Part shown: positions 23,633 to 35,654 of the stretch, one piece after another
How positions within the stretch are numbered: the first letter of the stretch is position 1
Layout of the letters: the number at the start of each line of letters is the position of its first letter
Origin: Mucidula mucida
Taxonomy: Eukaryota > Basidiomycota > Agaricomycetes > Agaricales > Physalacriaceae
Direction: 5' to 3'
Length of the DNA: 64,000 bases
Assembly: GCA_015501055.1 (NCBI GenBank)
Contig: JADNYV010000002.1
Location: forward strand, 682,001-746,000
Program-made: the position numbers and the translations under genes
Notes under the pieces: model-generated
The model's input: the letters and a program-made list of their open reading frames with translations, nothing else
Told to the model about the DNA's origin: nothing
Database searches by the model: none

Positions 23633-26600
23633 ATGGACTATTTCTCAAAATTCTTGCGACCTGGCGTCCAGGCTGCGCCAAAGCCGGCACCCGACCTTGC
23701 ACAAGAGTTCCACAAGTCCTGGACCACCATCAAAGTTGGTGTTACGACGCTGTCGCGACAATTGGCTTATCGTTATGCAGGACACTCTCCTTGGTCCCGA
23801 TGAGCTCCAGCTGCGGCGCGGGATCAAATGGACGCCAGTGCCGGCTCGTCTGAAATCCATGGTCGACGCGCTTGTCCTTGAATCGCAGAGGACCGAGGAG
23901 GGGTATGTGCGGCAAATACCTATTTTGGGCGACTTGAATGACACCGATTTGCAGCACGACGGGTGCTTGTTTAGAATATCTTCTCAAGAATGGTGAGCAA
24001 TCCTCTCGTCTTATATGCATATCTAATCAGTGCAGATGTCCTTGGGACTCTTGTACGCCTCAGCGAATCCGATCGACCCTCAGGTATCCAAGCAGAAGTC
24101 CTTCGAGCCGTACAGAATATGGTTGTACTATTGGATGAACAATTCCTCGTACACTCTGCTGTACACAGGGCTGTACTCAGGCTGCTTCGGAACTGTGTCG
24201 GCGATGACTTGCAAGAGCAATTGGACGGTCGCAAAAAGGTGATGGGTGCTGCTGGCAACGCGGCTCGTAGTCAACCCTCCGAATACGAAGAAGATTGTAA
24301 GCCTTCGCTATATCTTCTTGATGTCTTGTCCTCACTTCCCTGCTAGTGGTCAACCTTCTTTGTATCCTCTGCAGTCGCATCCGGAATTATCGCGAACTTC
24401 TTATGATCTTCTTCCATGACAAACATTGGTATCGCTCCGAGCCCTTGTTTGCTGTCGAGGAAGAAGACGAATCTACTCTAAATGATGATGACGAGGAAGA
24501 AGAGCAAGAGTATCTTGCGAAACACGCTCGAGGAGCCCCTTCACCATCTCCATCGCAAGCGACTGTTACCTCTGCCCCGACATCATCCGCGACCAAGAAA
24601 CCCGAATACGAATTTCTTCTGTTCAACTATCTTCTTCGTTTCGTACATCGTGAAGGCCAAATTGGCGATTTTGCACGTGCTGGACTTCTCTTTCTTATGG
24701 ATGTTGCCATGTCCCCTGGCGAGCCAATTCATACGTTGACGGCGAATCTGCCGCATCGGAGGCAACGACTGCCGACCCAATTACAGACGCTGCTCTGGCC
24801 TTGGCCGAATACATCCTTGACGGCGATTTCTCAGAAGTCCTTGGGGCTGGTCTGGGTGCAGTATACTCCCTATTACCATCCAAACTCTCATTTCCACCAC
24901 CGACCAGCAATGATTCGAATGACCGAAATGGTATGGTTATCGGAAGCACAGGACTAGATGGTGAAGATGAAAAGGAGCGGCTGGAAGTTGCAAGGTCAAA
25001 GTCCCTCGCCATGGGTGTTGAGGATGCGACTAACCCCGACTTCAAATCCCGCCTGGATCACTTCCTCAAGCTTCTGGAATTTCTCCAGGATGTTTTGCGA
25101 CGAAACGTTGTTCACGATGCCTTGGATGCGTCGTCGCTTGTTGGAACGGCCATCGTACACTCTATACTCGATGCCGTTCGGAGTATATTCCTGGAGAACG
25201 TCTTGTATCCGACGATCTTGGAATGCTCAGCTACCGACGGAAGCGCCGTTGCAGTCATGTCGTACATCGACATAATGATACGAACACTCCAAGATGGGCA
25301 GCTGGCTGACCTTCTCGTGGAGTTCCTCATAAGTGAAGACAACGACGAGGTGAAACCACGACCGCGGCCTGTTTCTATGTTGAATCTAAGCGCCAATGCT
25401 CCGCCTCCCAAGAGTCAGACTTCCTCGGACAAGCAACACAAGCTACGGCGTCGGAAAAGTAGTGCGATGACACTTCTTGAGATGGAAGCGCCAGATACAA
25501 GAAAACAGTCGGAATACTTCACCTCTATGGGTCGCTTCACGCTCAAAGATCTCCTGCTGACGAACTTGCGTTCATCTTCACAACCGACTGCCACCTCCGC
25601 TTTGCAGCTCCTGCAAACATTACTGGTCCAGCACCCTCATCTATGCATCCAAAAGATTTTACTCGTCATATCTGATCCCCATGCCACGAGCTTTCCTCAT
25701 CCTGCTATGATTCGCCGCGCCATCGAAGCAAAGCCGATCGAGGAAGAGGAGGACGAGGACACGTTTGTTTATCCTGGTATGGAACCGGAGCCCCCAGAAT
25801 CGTCAAGTCCCTTGTTCTACCAACCAGAGACTACGTACTCTACTCACGAGAGAGAGATGGGGTTGTACTTAACGCTCGTTTCGCGGGTGGATCCTTCGCA
25901 CAATGCTGATCCATTCAGCACTGGCTATGACCATTATCTTCGAGACGCCCTTGTCTCTATCCAGAGTCAGCCCGTGTTCCACTTTGGCGAGCTCGCTGAG
26001 AGTGGTGATGACCGTTCGAGTAGCAAGCATCGGCTCAACGTCCATGACTCCATTCTCACCCTGCTGCTCGAATCATTGCGACGTTTCTTTTCTAACGCAC
26101 CTGCGTACAATGTTGCGTTGACGGGCGTACTCGCCACGTTGGCGATGCATCCGGATCGTTCTCTCGCGGGCTGGCTGACGTTTGCTATCAACGATACGTT
26201 ACCCAAGGATAGCAGGGAAGAAAGCCGCGTTGACGTCCAGGGAGACGGTGACGACAGGTCGATCGACTTTGAAATCGGAGAACAGTTGGAGTCGGAGAGT
26301 ATCCATCTGCCTGCATCAAGTATGGACGAGAACTCGCGTCCCGTCGTACACACCATATTCCACGGTCTCGTCTCCCAACTCGAGAGGTATCGGCAGATTG
26401 TCGACAACTTTGACAAGTTCCTCCTTGAGCGACGGCAGGGCTTGCTCTTCTCGGAGAACTTGACCGATGCGCTGTCACTCATTCAGCTGCAAGACGAGAT
26501 CTCTCGTCCCGTCACCGTCATCGAGCCGGTTCAACCAACGAAGCCGAAGCCCAGGCCGTCCGCTTCATCCACTATTGTTTCGTTCTTGACACCGAAAAAG

Positions 26601-27008
26601 AACAGGACGAAGCCTTCATTGTTATCCGAGCCCTCTACTCCGCCGAATAACCCAGATAGCAAGAACTTGCTTTCCAGTCCCTTTGGTTCCCATTATCAAA
26701 AGACTGGCTCCATCACCGTCGAGCCTTTCGTGGCTCCCGCTCCTTCGAAAGGACTGTGGACGCCTGCAAAGAGTCGCAAATGGAACGAGGAGGAAGACGA
26801 TGTCTTCAGCTCGGGCTTCGTCGAGAAAGAAGAGTCTGATCCGTTCGTCGACTCCGCCGAGGAGGAAGAAAAGGAGGAAAGCCTGCCATCGGTGACATTG
26901 TCCCAGCTGTTGGACAATGTGGTGATCCTGGAGGAGAGCATGAAGGAGCTGGTTGCCATCATCCATGCTCGTAGGAGCTTGGGTATAGACTCTATTCGCT
27001 ATCTGTAA
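23633..27008 (+). CDS. FHIP/RAI16-like protein (FTS-Hook-interacting family)
   Basis: The family links Hook and FTS proteins and early endosomes to dynein. The start is the ATG at 23633 (MDYFSKFLRPGVQ). Introns restore SWTTIKDTLLGPDELQLRRG, EEGTTGACLEYLLKNDVLGT, GIQAEVLRAVQNMVVLLDEQ and LLRNCVGDDLQEQL, the conserved RAI16 N-terminal core. Then come LVNLLCILCSRIRNYRELL, an acidic linker, and the second helical part (EFLLFNYLLRFVHREGQIG; YPTILECSATDGSAVAVMSY). The long C-terminal region has an RYRQIVDNFDKFLLERRQG block and an acidic tail. The frame slips at GG 24741-24742, where one added base joins PGEPIHTLT to GESAASEAT. About 1,060 residues in all, in line with fungal members. Confidence 0.9.
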
Positions 27009-27106
27009 TTTATACCTAGTTCGTCTTCTCACTGTACTTTTTGATATATCAGACATCACATCCAAGGATTTACATTAGATAATTGTACATATACAAACAC
27101 ACCACA

Positions 27107-28218
27107 CTACTTTGCTTTTCGCCCTGAACTCCTCTTTGGTTTGGATGCCGATGCATCTGTAGCGCTCTTCTTCTTGCCAAACAATTCCTTTTGCAGTCTC
27201 TCAAACTCAGCATCGTCGATGTCCGGGGGTGACGGTACGCGAGATTTCTTTCTAGGAGACTTTCCCTCTGCATCCTGATCATCATCCTCCCGATTTCTCT
27301 TTCCCTTCTTCCCTTTGGCAGGCCGCTGGGGTTCGGAATATTTAGAGGCAAGACCGTCGAAGAAGCTGTCCATGTTCTTGCGTTTCTTCAAAATCATCGC
27401 CTGCAGCGCGGAGTGGTCCTCGTCCTCGTCCTCTTGTGGCGCATCCGCCTTTGCTTTGCCTTTCCCTTTCGATTTACGCTCTCCAGCCTTGCCGCTCCCA
27501 TAAAACTCTTCCCAAACGCCCAATTCTTTCGCCAACTCCTCGGCTTCCTGTGCTTCCTGATCGCTCTGTTTCCGCCTCGCGAGTTTAGCCTTTTCGTCCT
27601 TTATGCTGGACGCCCAAGTAGCAAGCTTGGGTAGCTCCTTGCTCTTTATTAATCCAGATATGATCATGACAAAGCGAGCTTCATCGTCAGAGGTGGAATG
27701 AGGGATGTGGGTCATAATGTCGCCAATGGAACCGTTTGTTTCGATATATGCTGCCTTTAGATCAGCAATTTCTTCTGCGGAGCCTGGGAAGAGTCAGAAT
27801 GACTGTCAAACCAGAAAAGACGCGTAATAAACGAACCTTGGTAGTCTTTCTTCATTTCGTCCAGTTTTCCACGCGTAACGCGCTCATAAAGGTCTTCAAA
27901 ATATGTTTCCCACCCTCCATCGCCGGGGTCCAGGGCCGAGCCCTCGTCTGTCTGGCCAGTGCCGTCGTACCGCTTTCGCCGCTTGTCGTCGCTGAGGACA
28001 GCATAGGCAAAGCCGACTTGCTGGAACTTGGTCAACATCTCCGCCTGCGCTTCCTCGCTGGCAGCCGAGTGTTTGTCAGGATGGCATGTCAAGGCCTTTC
28101 TGCGGTATGCCTTCTTGATATCATCTGTAGTTGCTTCTGCAGTAATGCCAAGGATGGCATATAGATCAACGTCCTCCTCGCCAGGGAAGAACTGGGAAAT
28201 GGGGTCAGAGTCGGACAT
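27107..28218 (-). CDS. J-domain co-chaperone, DNAJC9-like
   Basis: The N-terminal J domain (residues 18-90) has DLYAILGITAEATTDDIKKA and the HPD motif in CHPDKHS, needed to stimulate Hsp70 ATPase. One intron near 27788-27834 (GTTCGT..CCCAG) joins KDYQG to SAEEIADLKAAYIETNGSI. That second block and the EARFVMIISGLIKSKELP segment are typical of DNAJC9, a nuclear J protein that is also a histone chaperone. The C-terminus is Lys/Arg/Glu-rich and ends SSGRKAK, consistent with nuclear localisation. It is convergent with the FHIP-like gene, with 98 bp between stop codons. Confidence 0.9.
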
Positions 28219-28290
28219 GATGGTTAGTGGGTAAACGCGTGACTCGACGCGTAGTCACAAGTCACACAAATAAACAGTAATTATTTAAGT

Positions 28291-28933
28291 CTATCTAAAT
28301 ATTATTGGGAAATTAAGTGCTGCCCATTGACCGACCTCTGACAATCCGTGTGTCCATAATGCAAAAAGAGTGCATGAAAATAATATTCCATATGAGCAGC
28401 CGGCAAGGACCTGCGGAATGGTATGGTGGCCAAGCCAAAGTCGAGACAAGGCGATCAGCAACGCCAACGGCACGATGACAAGTGGCGGTATTGTTCGCAT
28501 GAGCCAACCGGATGGCAGTGAAGGATGAAGCGGAAGGTACGCGCATGCAAGAGTTGAATAGACAGCAAAATACGTGATGGTCGCTGAATGGGTACTCGGC
28601 ATCCTTAATTTGCAGCATCATTCGACACGCCAACAAGACAAGACAGCCGAACGCACCCATACGAGACTTTCTTCCGAGCGCCTACCATCGGCGGGGGTCT
28701 TGGTTGACGAATAGCCTTCTTGACGAGCTTGACGCTCATGGAACAAGCCACCGCGCCGGCAGCAAAATAGGAAACGCCCACAGAACGTGTATACAGAAGG
28801 AAAGACGCAGTAGCTCCGGTTACACTTATATTGGTCTATTGAAGGAATGTTAGAGAATGATCCAAGCTCTTGTATTCAACATTACATAGTCTAGAAACTT
28901 GAGCCACCAAGGAAGTTGTCGTTCTTGAGCCAT
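28291..28933 (-). CDS. PAP2-superfamily phosphatase, probably dolichyl-diphosphatase
   Basis: Three exons start at 28933 (MAQERQLPWWLKFLDY, then an intron from 28885). The three PAP2 motifs are present: KKAIRQPRPP, then PSTHSATITYF, then SRLWLGHHTIPQVLAGCSYG, with the catalytic His residues in the second and third. Four to five hydrophobic segments surround them. Size (about 195 residues) and motif spacing fit ER dolichyl-diphosphatase (CAX4/DOLPP1), which recycles dolichol carrier for N-glycosylation. Another lipid phosphatase of the same superfamily cannot be excluded. The protein ends FPIIFR at 28291. Confidence 0.85.
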
Positions 28934-29050
28934 GTCAACGTTGTAGAGAAAGCGTCGAAATTTGACGTCACCATACAATCACTTGATCATTTAACGTTAA
29001 CAGTACAATATTCAGATTATACAAGCTGCTGCATACAAACACGAAATAAA

Positions 29051-29910
29051 TCAGTTGTATCCTCTGTCAGGCAGTGTTAGAGTGCGGCGTGGGTTTGAGA
29101 AATTGTACATACCTCTTACGCGCAATCTTTTCAAAGATAGTCCCATCGTACACGGCATGCACATCTTCTTTGCGGATAATCCCGTCCTTGGGGCTCAAAA
29201 GGATCCACGTTGCTAACCATTCTACAATCACAGCGAGAATCCCAAAGACATCCATCACGCATCGCTGACCCATGACAAACTTGAATGTGTCGTAGCGGGT
29301 TAGGCCCGCCTTATCCTCGACAGACGAATACTCGCGGAAGATGCGTTCAAACTTGGCCTCGACGAAATCCCCTCCGTTATCGTAGGCACCTGCAGACACG
29401 CACTAAGCGTCAAAGGCGGGATACTTGCCAGGTAACACGGACTGACCAGAGTCGGAGCCGTGCTTGTCACGATGGATTTTATCGATATAAATGCGGAAAA
29501 ATGGATCGGGGAACAACCCGCGTAGAGTGGGGTACGAGAACGCGCCGTGAATAATGACGGCGGAAGCAAGAGATAGGATGAAGCCAAAACCGAGCTTATA
29601 GAATCCTGCATGGAGGAATAAGGCTACCGTCTCAACTGGCCGAGCATACACGGGACACACCGATGAGAGTGTCCTGAGGCCAAATGACCCCGTCCTGGTC
29701 GGTGTCCCAAAATTCGATATGTTTCTGTAGAATTGTCGGGGTGGACGCGTCCTTTTGCGCCTTGATGCGTTCCTCTTTCTTTTTGATCTGTCGCTCTGCA
29801 GAAACACGATTAGTCGGTGCCCGTCAACAAGGTCGAGGACAGTGCTCACCCTCGCGATGCTCAACGGCGTGGTCGTCCTTGACGACGTCGGCGTAAGATG
29901 GTTGGGCCAT
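29051..29910 (-). CDS. Caleosin, heme-dependent peroxygenase of lipid bodies
   Basis: Caleosins bind Ca2+ and lipid droplets and oxygenate unsaturated fatty acids with a His-ligated heme. The start is at 29910 (MAQPSYADVVKDDHAVEHRE). After the first intron comes the EF-hand HIEFWDTDQDGVIWPQDT. Then a hydrophobic hairpin region (FGFILSLASAVIIHGAFSYP) carries one heme His. The invariant block PDPFFRIYIDKIHRDKHGSD follows, with a second conserved His. The C-terminal part has YDTFKFVMGQRCVMDVFG and LSPKDGIIRKEDVHAVYDG. Four introns; the last (GTATGT..GACAG) leaves a short end KRGYN and a TGA at 29051-29053. All caleosin hallmarks are intact. Confidence 0.94.
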
Positions 29911-30076
29911 GGTGAAAGTATTGGGGAAACCTGGAGAACAGGAGAACAGAGACACGCAAAGTCGCGTCTTGGCAAAATGAGCTCATTTTTGACGCGCCGC
30001 AACAGAGTCAAAAAGGAAGGAGAGTCGAAAGATTAGATCAAGTTTATCTTATCAATCATCTTCACTTTTTTCCACC

Positions 30077-31156
30077 ATGTTCTATATCATTGGCCTCGGT
30101 CTCTGTGATGAAAACGATATAACTCTTCGCGGTCTTCAAGTAAAAATGCGCCTTGATGCTTGACTGTCATTGACCTTTTTCTCTAGGCGATTAAAGGTTC
30201 AACACGAGTCTACCTTGAAGCCTACACCAGTATCCTCATGGTTAACAAGGAGCGTTTGGTTAGTCTCATGATCTCACATTAATACCCTCAAGGCTCAACG
30301 AAGACTGTAAGCAAGGAGGCCTTTTATGAAAAGCCACTCATTCTGGCCGATCGTGACATGGTCGAAACAGACAGCGATACCATCCTTGCAAACGCCGACA
30401 AGGAAGACGTCTGTCTCTTGGTCGTCGGGGATCCATTTGGGTTAGCCAAATTGCCTATACTAGGCTCGTAATGATACTCATGTAGTGTCAAGTGCTACAA
30501 CTCATACCGACATCATCCTTCGCGCTCGTGGTCTGGGGATTCCCACCCGTGTAATCCACAATGCATCCATTATGAATGCGGTCGGCGCCTGTGGTCTCCA
30601 GCTCTACAACTTTGGCCAGACTGTCTCTCTTGTGTTCTTCACAGAAACATGGAAGCCCGACAGCTTCTACGATCGCGTCAAGGAGAACGTAGATCTTGGC
30701 CTTCACACCCTCGTTCTTCTCGACATTAAAGTCAAGGAACAGAGCGAAGAAAATCTGGCCCGGTACGTATGACTTGCTCATAGCATAACCAATCTCACGG
30801 ATCCTTCCTTAGCGGCCGAAAGATCTATGAACCCCCAAGATACATGTCAATACGACAAGCCGTGTATCAGCTCATCGAAATTGAAACCCTACGACAAACG
30901 GGACCTTGGCCCCCGACACGACTTGGCAGTAGCCGTCTCAAGGGTTGGGGTGGCCATGAGCATGAGCGCATCGTCTGTGGCACTCTCGCAGAACTCGCAG
31001 ACCACCCTGAGTCGGCGTTTGGAGAGCCTTTACACAGTTTGGTCATAGTAGGCAAAGGTACATCACCTTGAGGTGGAATATGCCCAAGAATACGCCATTA
31101 ACAAAGACAGTTGGCGGAGCACAGCCCAAAAAGCTTACGGTTGCGCATTGGAGTAA
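30077..31156 (+). CDS. DPH5: Diphthine methyl ester synthase (frame interrupted near the C-terminus)
   Basis: The enzyme uses S-adenosylmethionine to methylate the modified histidine of elongation factor 2 in diphthamide synthesis. The start is [20 protein letters not shown] at 30077. Introns restore [20 protein letters not shown], the SAM-binding [19 protein letters not shown], and [20 protein letters not shown]. The last exon has [14 protein letters not shown], then the frame moves at the C5 run 30910-30914 (with a second loss a few bases on), at the G4 run 30947-30950, and near 31055-31062. Added bases there give LAVAVSRVG, then [24 protein letters not shown] and [12 protein letters not shown]. 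The end is AYGCALE. DPH5 is normally single copy, so consensus errors are more likely than gene loss. Confidence 0.9.
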
Positions 31157-31423
31157 AACAGCTGGCAGTCAAATTAATGTAAAAAATGTAAACGAATTGC
31201 GAAACGAATAAGAAGCTCTAAAGCTGTAATAGAACATTGATGCACAAGAGGAATAAAGCGCTGCACAGACATGATCAGACAGTTGAACAGGTTGAGAGAT
31301 CCTGATTGACGCACATAATATAGAGGCGAGCCCAAGGACCAAATAAGTTAGAAGCGTGAACAACGAACGTTGCGATCTATACCTATACAAACATGTAAGA
31401 ACTAAGCACAAGAATAGAGTGAA
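31157..31423. other. Short intergenic region between convergent genes
   Basis: This AT-rich stretch separates the DPH5 and F-box stop codons. It probably holds both polyadenylation regions. No gene is seen. Confidence 0.6.
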
Positions 31424-33353
31424 TCATATGTACAGGTCATCCGGTTCGTCCTCCATCTCGATAATATCCAACCCCGCCATCTCGTCATAAGGCGATTCTG
31501 GCACTGGATTCTCGTACTGCCCAATCCTCAAGATCTTCTGCAAACTGTCAAATCGCTCTAGATGCGCATCCGGTCCTGCACTGCGTCCGAATTCCAGCAT
31601 ATGTATTCGCCCATCATGCTGCGTCGCGATGCACGTACGCCCCGAAGCCTCGTCCCACGCCACGGACATGATTTTTTGTCGATTCACCAATCCGATGATA
31701 TGAGGAGAAATGTCGATAGTGCGATACAGATGTTTCGGTCGCCATCCGCATAGTTGCTGGGTTTTGAGTAAGGCCTCTCTTGGAAACGAGAGTAGATCAG
31801 GAAAGCGCATCTCTGGGTTGAAATATCGCCTTAGTCCCGTCAGTTGGATGCGCGGAGTGTAAAGGTCATCAACATTCTCCTCGTCGGCGACCGCGCATAA
31901 CAGGGCACGGTGCGTCCCGGGAAGGACGTGAACAACATCCTTCGAGTGCATTGAGGCGGACTGTTGAACGACACTCGTGAGATCGTAAGCCCACCAAGGA
32001 CTGGCACCATAGGACGTATGTAGAACCGGTGAAATGCTGTAGTGTATGATGCTGCGAGGGTTTTCGGTCTCCAGATAGAGTGACATCGGGAGTGGAGAGT
32101 CAGAGTCGGTGTCCGGCACCGCACTTAACTGGAAGGTTCTGACTTGTTTCTGATGAATGACCACCCGCGCTTTTGCTATGGCGTAAACCTGCCCAGAGCT
32201 TGAGGAATAGAAAACAGCTCCAGTAAATGGATGTCGTTGGGGCCGTTGACAACCGTGCGCACGACCATCACATCGCCTTGCTCAGGCAGAAATCGTACGG
32301 TGCGAATTTGCTGATGCTTCCAGATAATCATAAGTAAATACATTGCCGCGATACAAGCAAGAACTCACGAATGATTCGTACGCCAGATCTGGAGATGCAA
32401 TGAAGGATCGAGCTTCATTTGCTTCGATGTTTATAATAACGACCTCGTTCGGAAGAATGACGGGGGCGAGGTAGAGATTACCACCCGCCATGAAGACAGA
32501 AACATCGTGTATCGGGTGTGCGAACGTATACGGAACGAGCAGTTCAAAGGGCTCTGCGCAGAGTGTGGTCCTATCACTTCGAACGCTGAGCGTATCGAGA
32601 CTTATGTGACCAACATGACAGGTGTGCCCGACGCTGATGCTGAGCACGAATTAATTGTTGATTAGATAGGGCTCTAGACGATGGTGCTTACCCAGACGGT
32701 TTCTCGACATCACTTATGATGACGAACCAGACCATGATACCTGGTCGCCCATTGAAGGTCATGTACTGGGCCTGGAGGTTATGTGGTCGGTCCACGGTGG
32801 ATATACCAGCCAATCCAACGAATCTCCCGTTCATCTCGGTCACCATGACGCGATAGCCAGCTTCATCGCAGACAGCGGCGACGCCGTATTCACCCCCAGG
32901 CAGAAGCTTCATCTCTAAGATTCTGCAAGACGTCGGGAAGGAGTAGTAGCCGCAGAGCTGGGGATCCGAGCTCTCCCAGTTCTGCTGGACTGACAGAAAG
33001 TTGGCCACCATGAGCTCAGCCTTGAAGTCGGATGCCTGGAGAGTGTATGGGACGTGTGCCGGGATGTATGGAGGTTGTACATTGAATTTTTTGAGGAAAC
33101 GACGCCAGATTACAGGCTCGTGAGTGAGAAGGAAGAACGCGTGGTTGAGCTGGTATACTGTGAGTCGTGATTTGGAACGACAAGGAAGCTAGCAAACCTT
33201 TCTCAACGCGATTATGTCGCCGACAGACAGGTAAGGGAAGACGCCATCGACCAACAGCTGAATGGGCAGTCTCTGGACGGCGCAGACCGCGTTTGTGGCA
33301 AAGGTGGTGGAAAGTAGATGAGGGATGAATACTTTTTCGTAAGCTCCAGGCAT
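31424..33353 (-). CDS. F-box protein
   Basis: The start is at 33353 (MPGAYEKVFIPHLLS). An F-box sits at about residues 25-65 (QRLPIQLLVDGVFPYLSVGD, then IIALRK) and should bind Skp1 in an SCF ubiquitin ligase. The next exon reads LNHAFFLLTHEPVIWRRFLK, as often seen after basidiomycete F-boxes. The large remainder has beta-rich segments (EYGVAAVCDEAGYRVMVTEM, HISLDTLSVRSDRTT, DEASGRTCIATQHDGRIHML) and could be a propeller-like substrate domain. The frame slips at the G4 run 32239-32242; one added base gives VVNGPQRHPFTGAVFYSSS. The target is unknown. Confidence 0.85.
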
Positions 33354-33808
33354 GATATGGGACAGGGAAGTGGAAGAACGGACTCGTCGCAGAGGCCATA
33401 ATATAGTGGAGGCCCTTGTTCCATCCTTTGCTCGCCTTGTTCTTGATAGTGGCAATTACCAAAAGCAGCACAAAGCGCTACTTTGTTTTGTTCTCACGAT
33501 GTCCAAAGTAGTATCAACGCAAATGATAATTCAAATAGTCCTTAGTAACCCCAGAAATAAATAGAATGAATGAAGAGTGTACATGTTCGTAACGTGGCGT
33601 GGCAACGGAGTCGACTGGGTATGGGCATACAGCGGATTATTAACTGGGTAGTAAGCGTAGATGATGAGATGAATTTGAACAATCATTCAATCGATATCCT
33701 CTGGGCGATGGCGGAGCCTCCCGCATACGAAGATTGCTTCTGGCTCATGTTTCCTGCATCACCGGTCTGTGAGTATTTAGGCCGGGTAGAAACGTCTGGG
33801 GGGGAGGA
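33354..33808. other. Intergenic region
   Basis: This stretch holds the promoter of the F-box gene, in the opposite direction to the small plus-strand frames, and the 3' region of the membrane-protein gene. No gene is supported. Confidence 0.55.
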
Positions 33809-35505
33809 TTAATCACCATGCATGATATCCATTTTGGTGTCAACGGGAGCGTACTGACCATTGACTTTTGACGCCTGAAGGCCACGATCAAAGTCCGCGA
33901 AGCAACGAAGACCAACAGCAAAGGTCATAAACAGAAGCAAGAAAGCAACAATTGCTAGGAGAACGTAAGACGGAAACAGCGCATCAGAGGAATGGACACT
34001 AACTGAAGATTGTCAAGGTTGCCCTCGTTGTGGAATACTGTTCCCTTGATTCCGGTTGGTAGAACCTGACCAACTTATACACTAGTTCCATCAGCTAAGA
34101 TGCGAAAGCCATCAGATAAACATGATCTTACAAACTAAAGAAGGTCAGTCAAAGTGCGTCAAAGAGGATACAGAACCTTACAGTAGCTTTCAGCGGCCAA
34201 CATCATGACCAAGGATATCGACATAATCCTGTAAAGAAGTGAGACTTGTACCACGTATAATTCAGAGGCCGTTACCATTTGATTTCCCGCTTTACGGCGA
34301 GACCACACAGCGCTAAAAGAATGAGAACAACCGGGATGGCGGCTACAGTTACACCGAACTCGGCGGAGTTTCTAGACAACACAATGATGAGGAGCTGTAT
34401 TCGCAAGTCAGACGACCGAGACCGGTGGCGTGATTGGGCTGCAAACCTGCATGGTAACACCAGTGAAAAAGAAGAAATCGAATTTGAGGAGGCAGATCAT
34501 GATTTGGTACCACTGATACATAGCTGATCATAGAGTGAGCGGCGCGGACGGGATGAACGGTTTAACGTACTCTTCATTTTCGGGTTGGCGCCTACGATAT
34601 GGAAAATGGCCCAACTGATTAGATCTCGTTAGACTCCACATATCTATTAATGAAGTTTCTCCACTTGCCCGAATTCAGCATACAGCTGTTTGATGAAGAA
34701 CAGGAGGAAGAACCACGAAACGCCTATCACGCAAGGAGTGACAATGAGAAACGGCTGTATCCTGTTCCAGAGAGAACCGGGTCCTGTGCAATTCTAGACA
34801 AGTCATGAGGCAAAACGAACCCACAAGCCTACGTATTAGACGCACAATTTCGCTCCAGGACAATGCGCAGCTTGCGTCACTTCTCGTTATCAAAGCGCTC
34901 CTGGTTTGGTGAATCTGAAGGGCAGAAAACACAATAAGGGCGAGGTGGAATACTGCACAGGATTCAGAGAAGTGTCGTATCAGTTCCAAACTAGTCCTCA
35001 CGTAGTATTCCAATTAGTTGTATAACGTTGCGTAAGCGTAATGCATCGAAAGCCATGAGCAGCTCGAAAATCCTGGTGACTGTTCAGCTGAAATCAAGCC
35101 ACATATGCTGCGAACCCACTCGGCGAGAGCAAATAGGGCGAGATAGCATGGCAAGGTCTGTTCGTGAATGAGGAAGGAATCCTGAACGCCACTAGTGTAT
35201 CGCGGACCTTGTAACCGCCTTCGAATGTAACCTCGTTCTCTACCTGATCAGGGTGAGCGTCACAGATAAACCACCCAAACAGCCCACATACCAGTCTAAA
35301 TGTTATTGCTATCATTACAAGGACCACGATGCCCTCTGTTCGGCCAGTTAAGTGGGTCTGTAGCGAATAAGGGCCAAAACTACTCACGAATAGTAACTGG
35401 AGCAGAAATACCGGTGAGATTGAAGCATCCAGGTGGGGGTAACGACTTACTTGTGCCGATGAAGGCCTTTTGGGCACGCGAAGCAAGGAAAGGCTCGATG
35501 GCCAT
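33809..35505 (-). CDS. Polytopic membrane protein of unknown function, many short exons
   Basis: The start is the ATG at 35505 (MAIEPFLASRAQKAFIGT). Short exons carry hydrophobic segments in order: TEGIVVLVMIAITFRL, VFHLALIVFSALQIHQT, IQPFLIVTPCVIGVSWFFLL, WYQIMICLLKFDFFFFTGVT, VTVAAIPVVLILLALCGLAV and YVLLAIVAFLLLFMTFAVGL, so about seven membrane helices. The C-terminus reads RCFADFDRGLQASKVNGQYA and ends MHGD. The plan resembles an uncharacterised seven-helix family frequent in mushroom genomes. I cannot name a ligand or activity. The exon borders in the 34,640-35,300 region are only partly resolved. Confidence 0.7.
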
Positions 35506-35654
35506 GGCGGAATGAGGGAAAGAAACGAGTGGGCGAGTTGACACAGGCGCCCAAGTAGATCACTCAAACGGCGCCGGTAGTCCCGAGCCGAGACGGCACT
35601 GCATACATATGAGCTGCACAGCTTTTTGTGCGAAGACAAAGCAGTTGTCATCGC

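Noticed and set aside
31961..32407. Idea that the F-box and DPH5 genes are pseudogenes
   Set aside because: Their breaks are single-base losses next to G/C runs and everything else is conserved, so consensus error is more likely.
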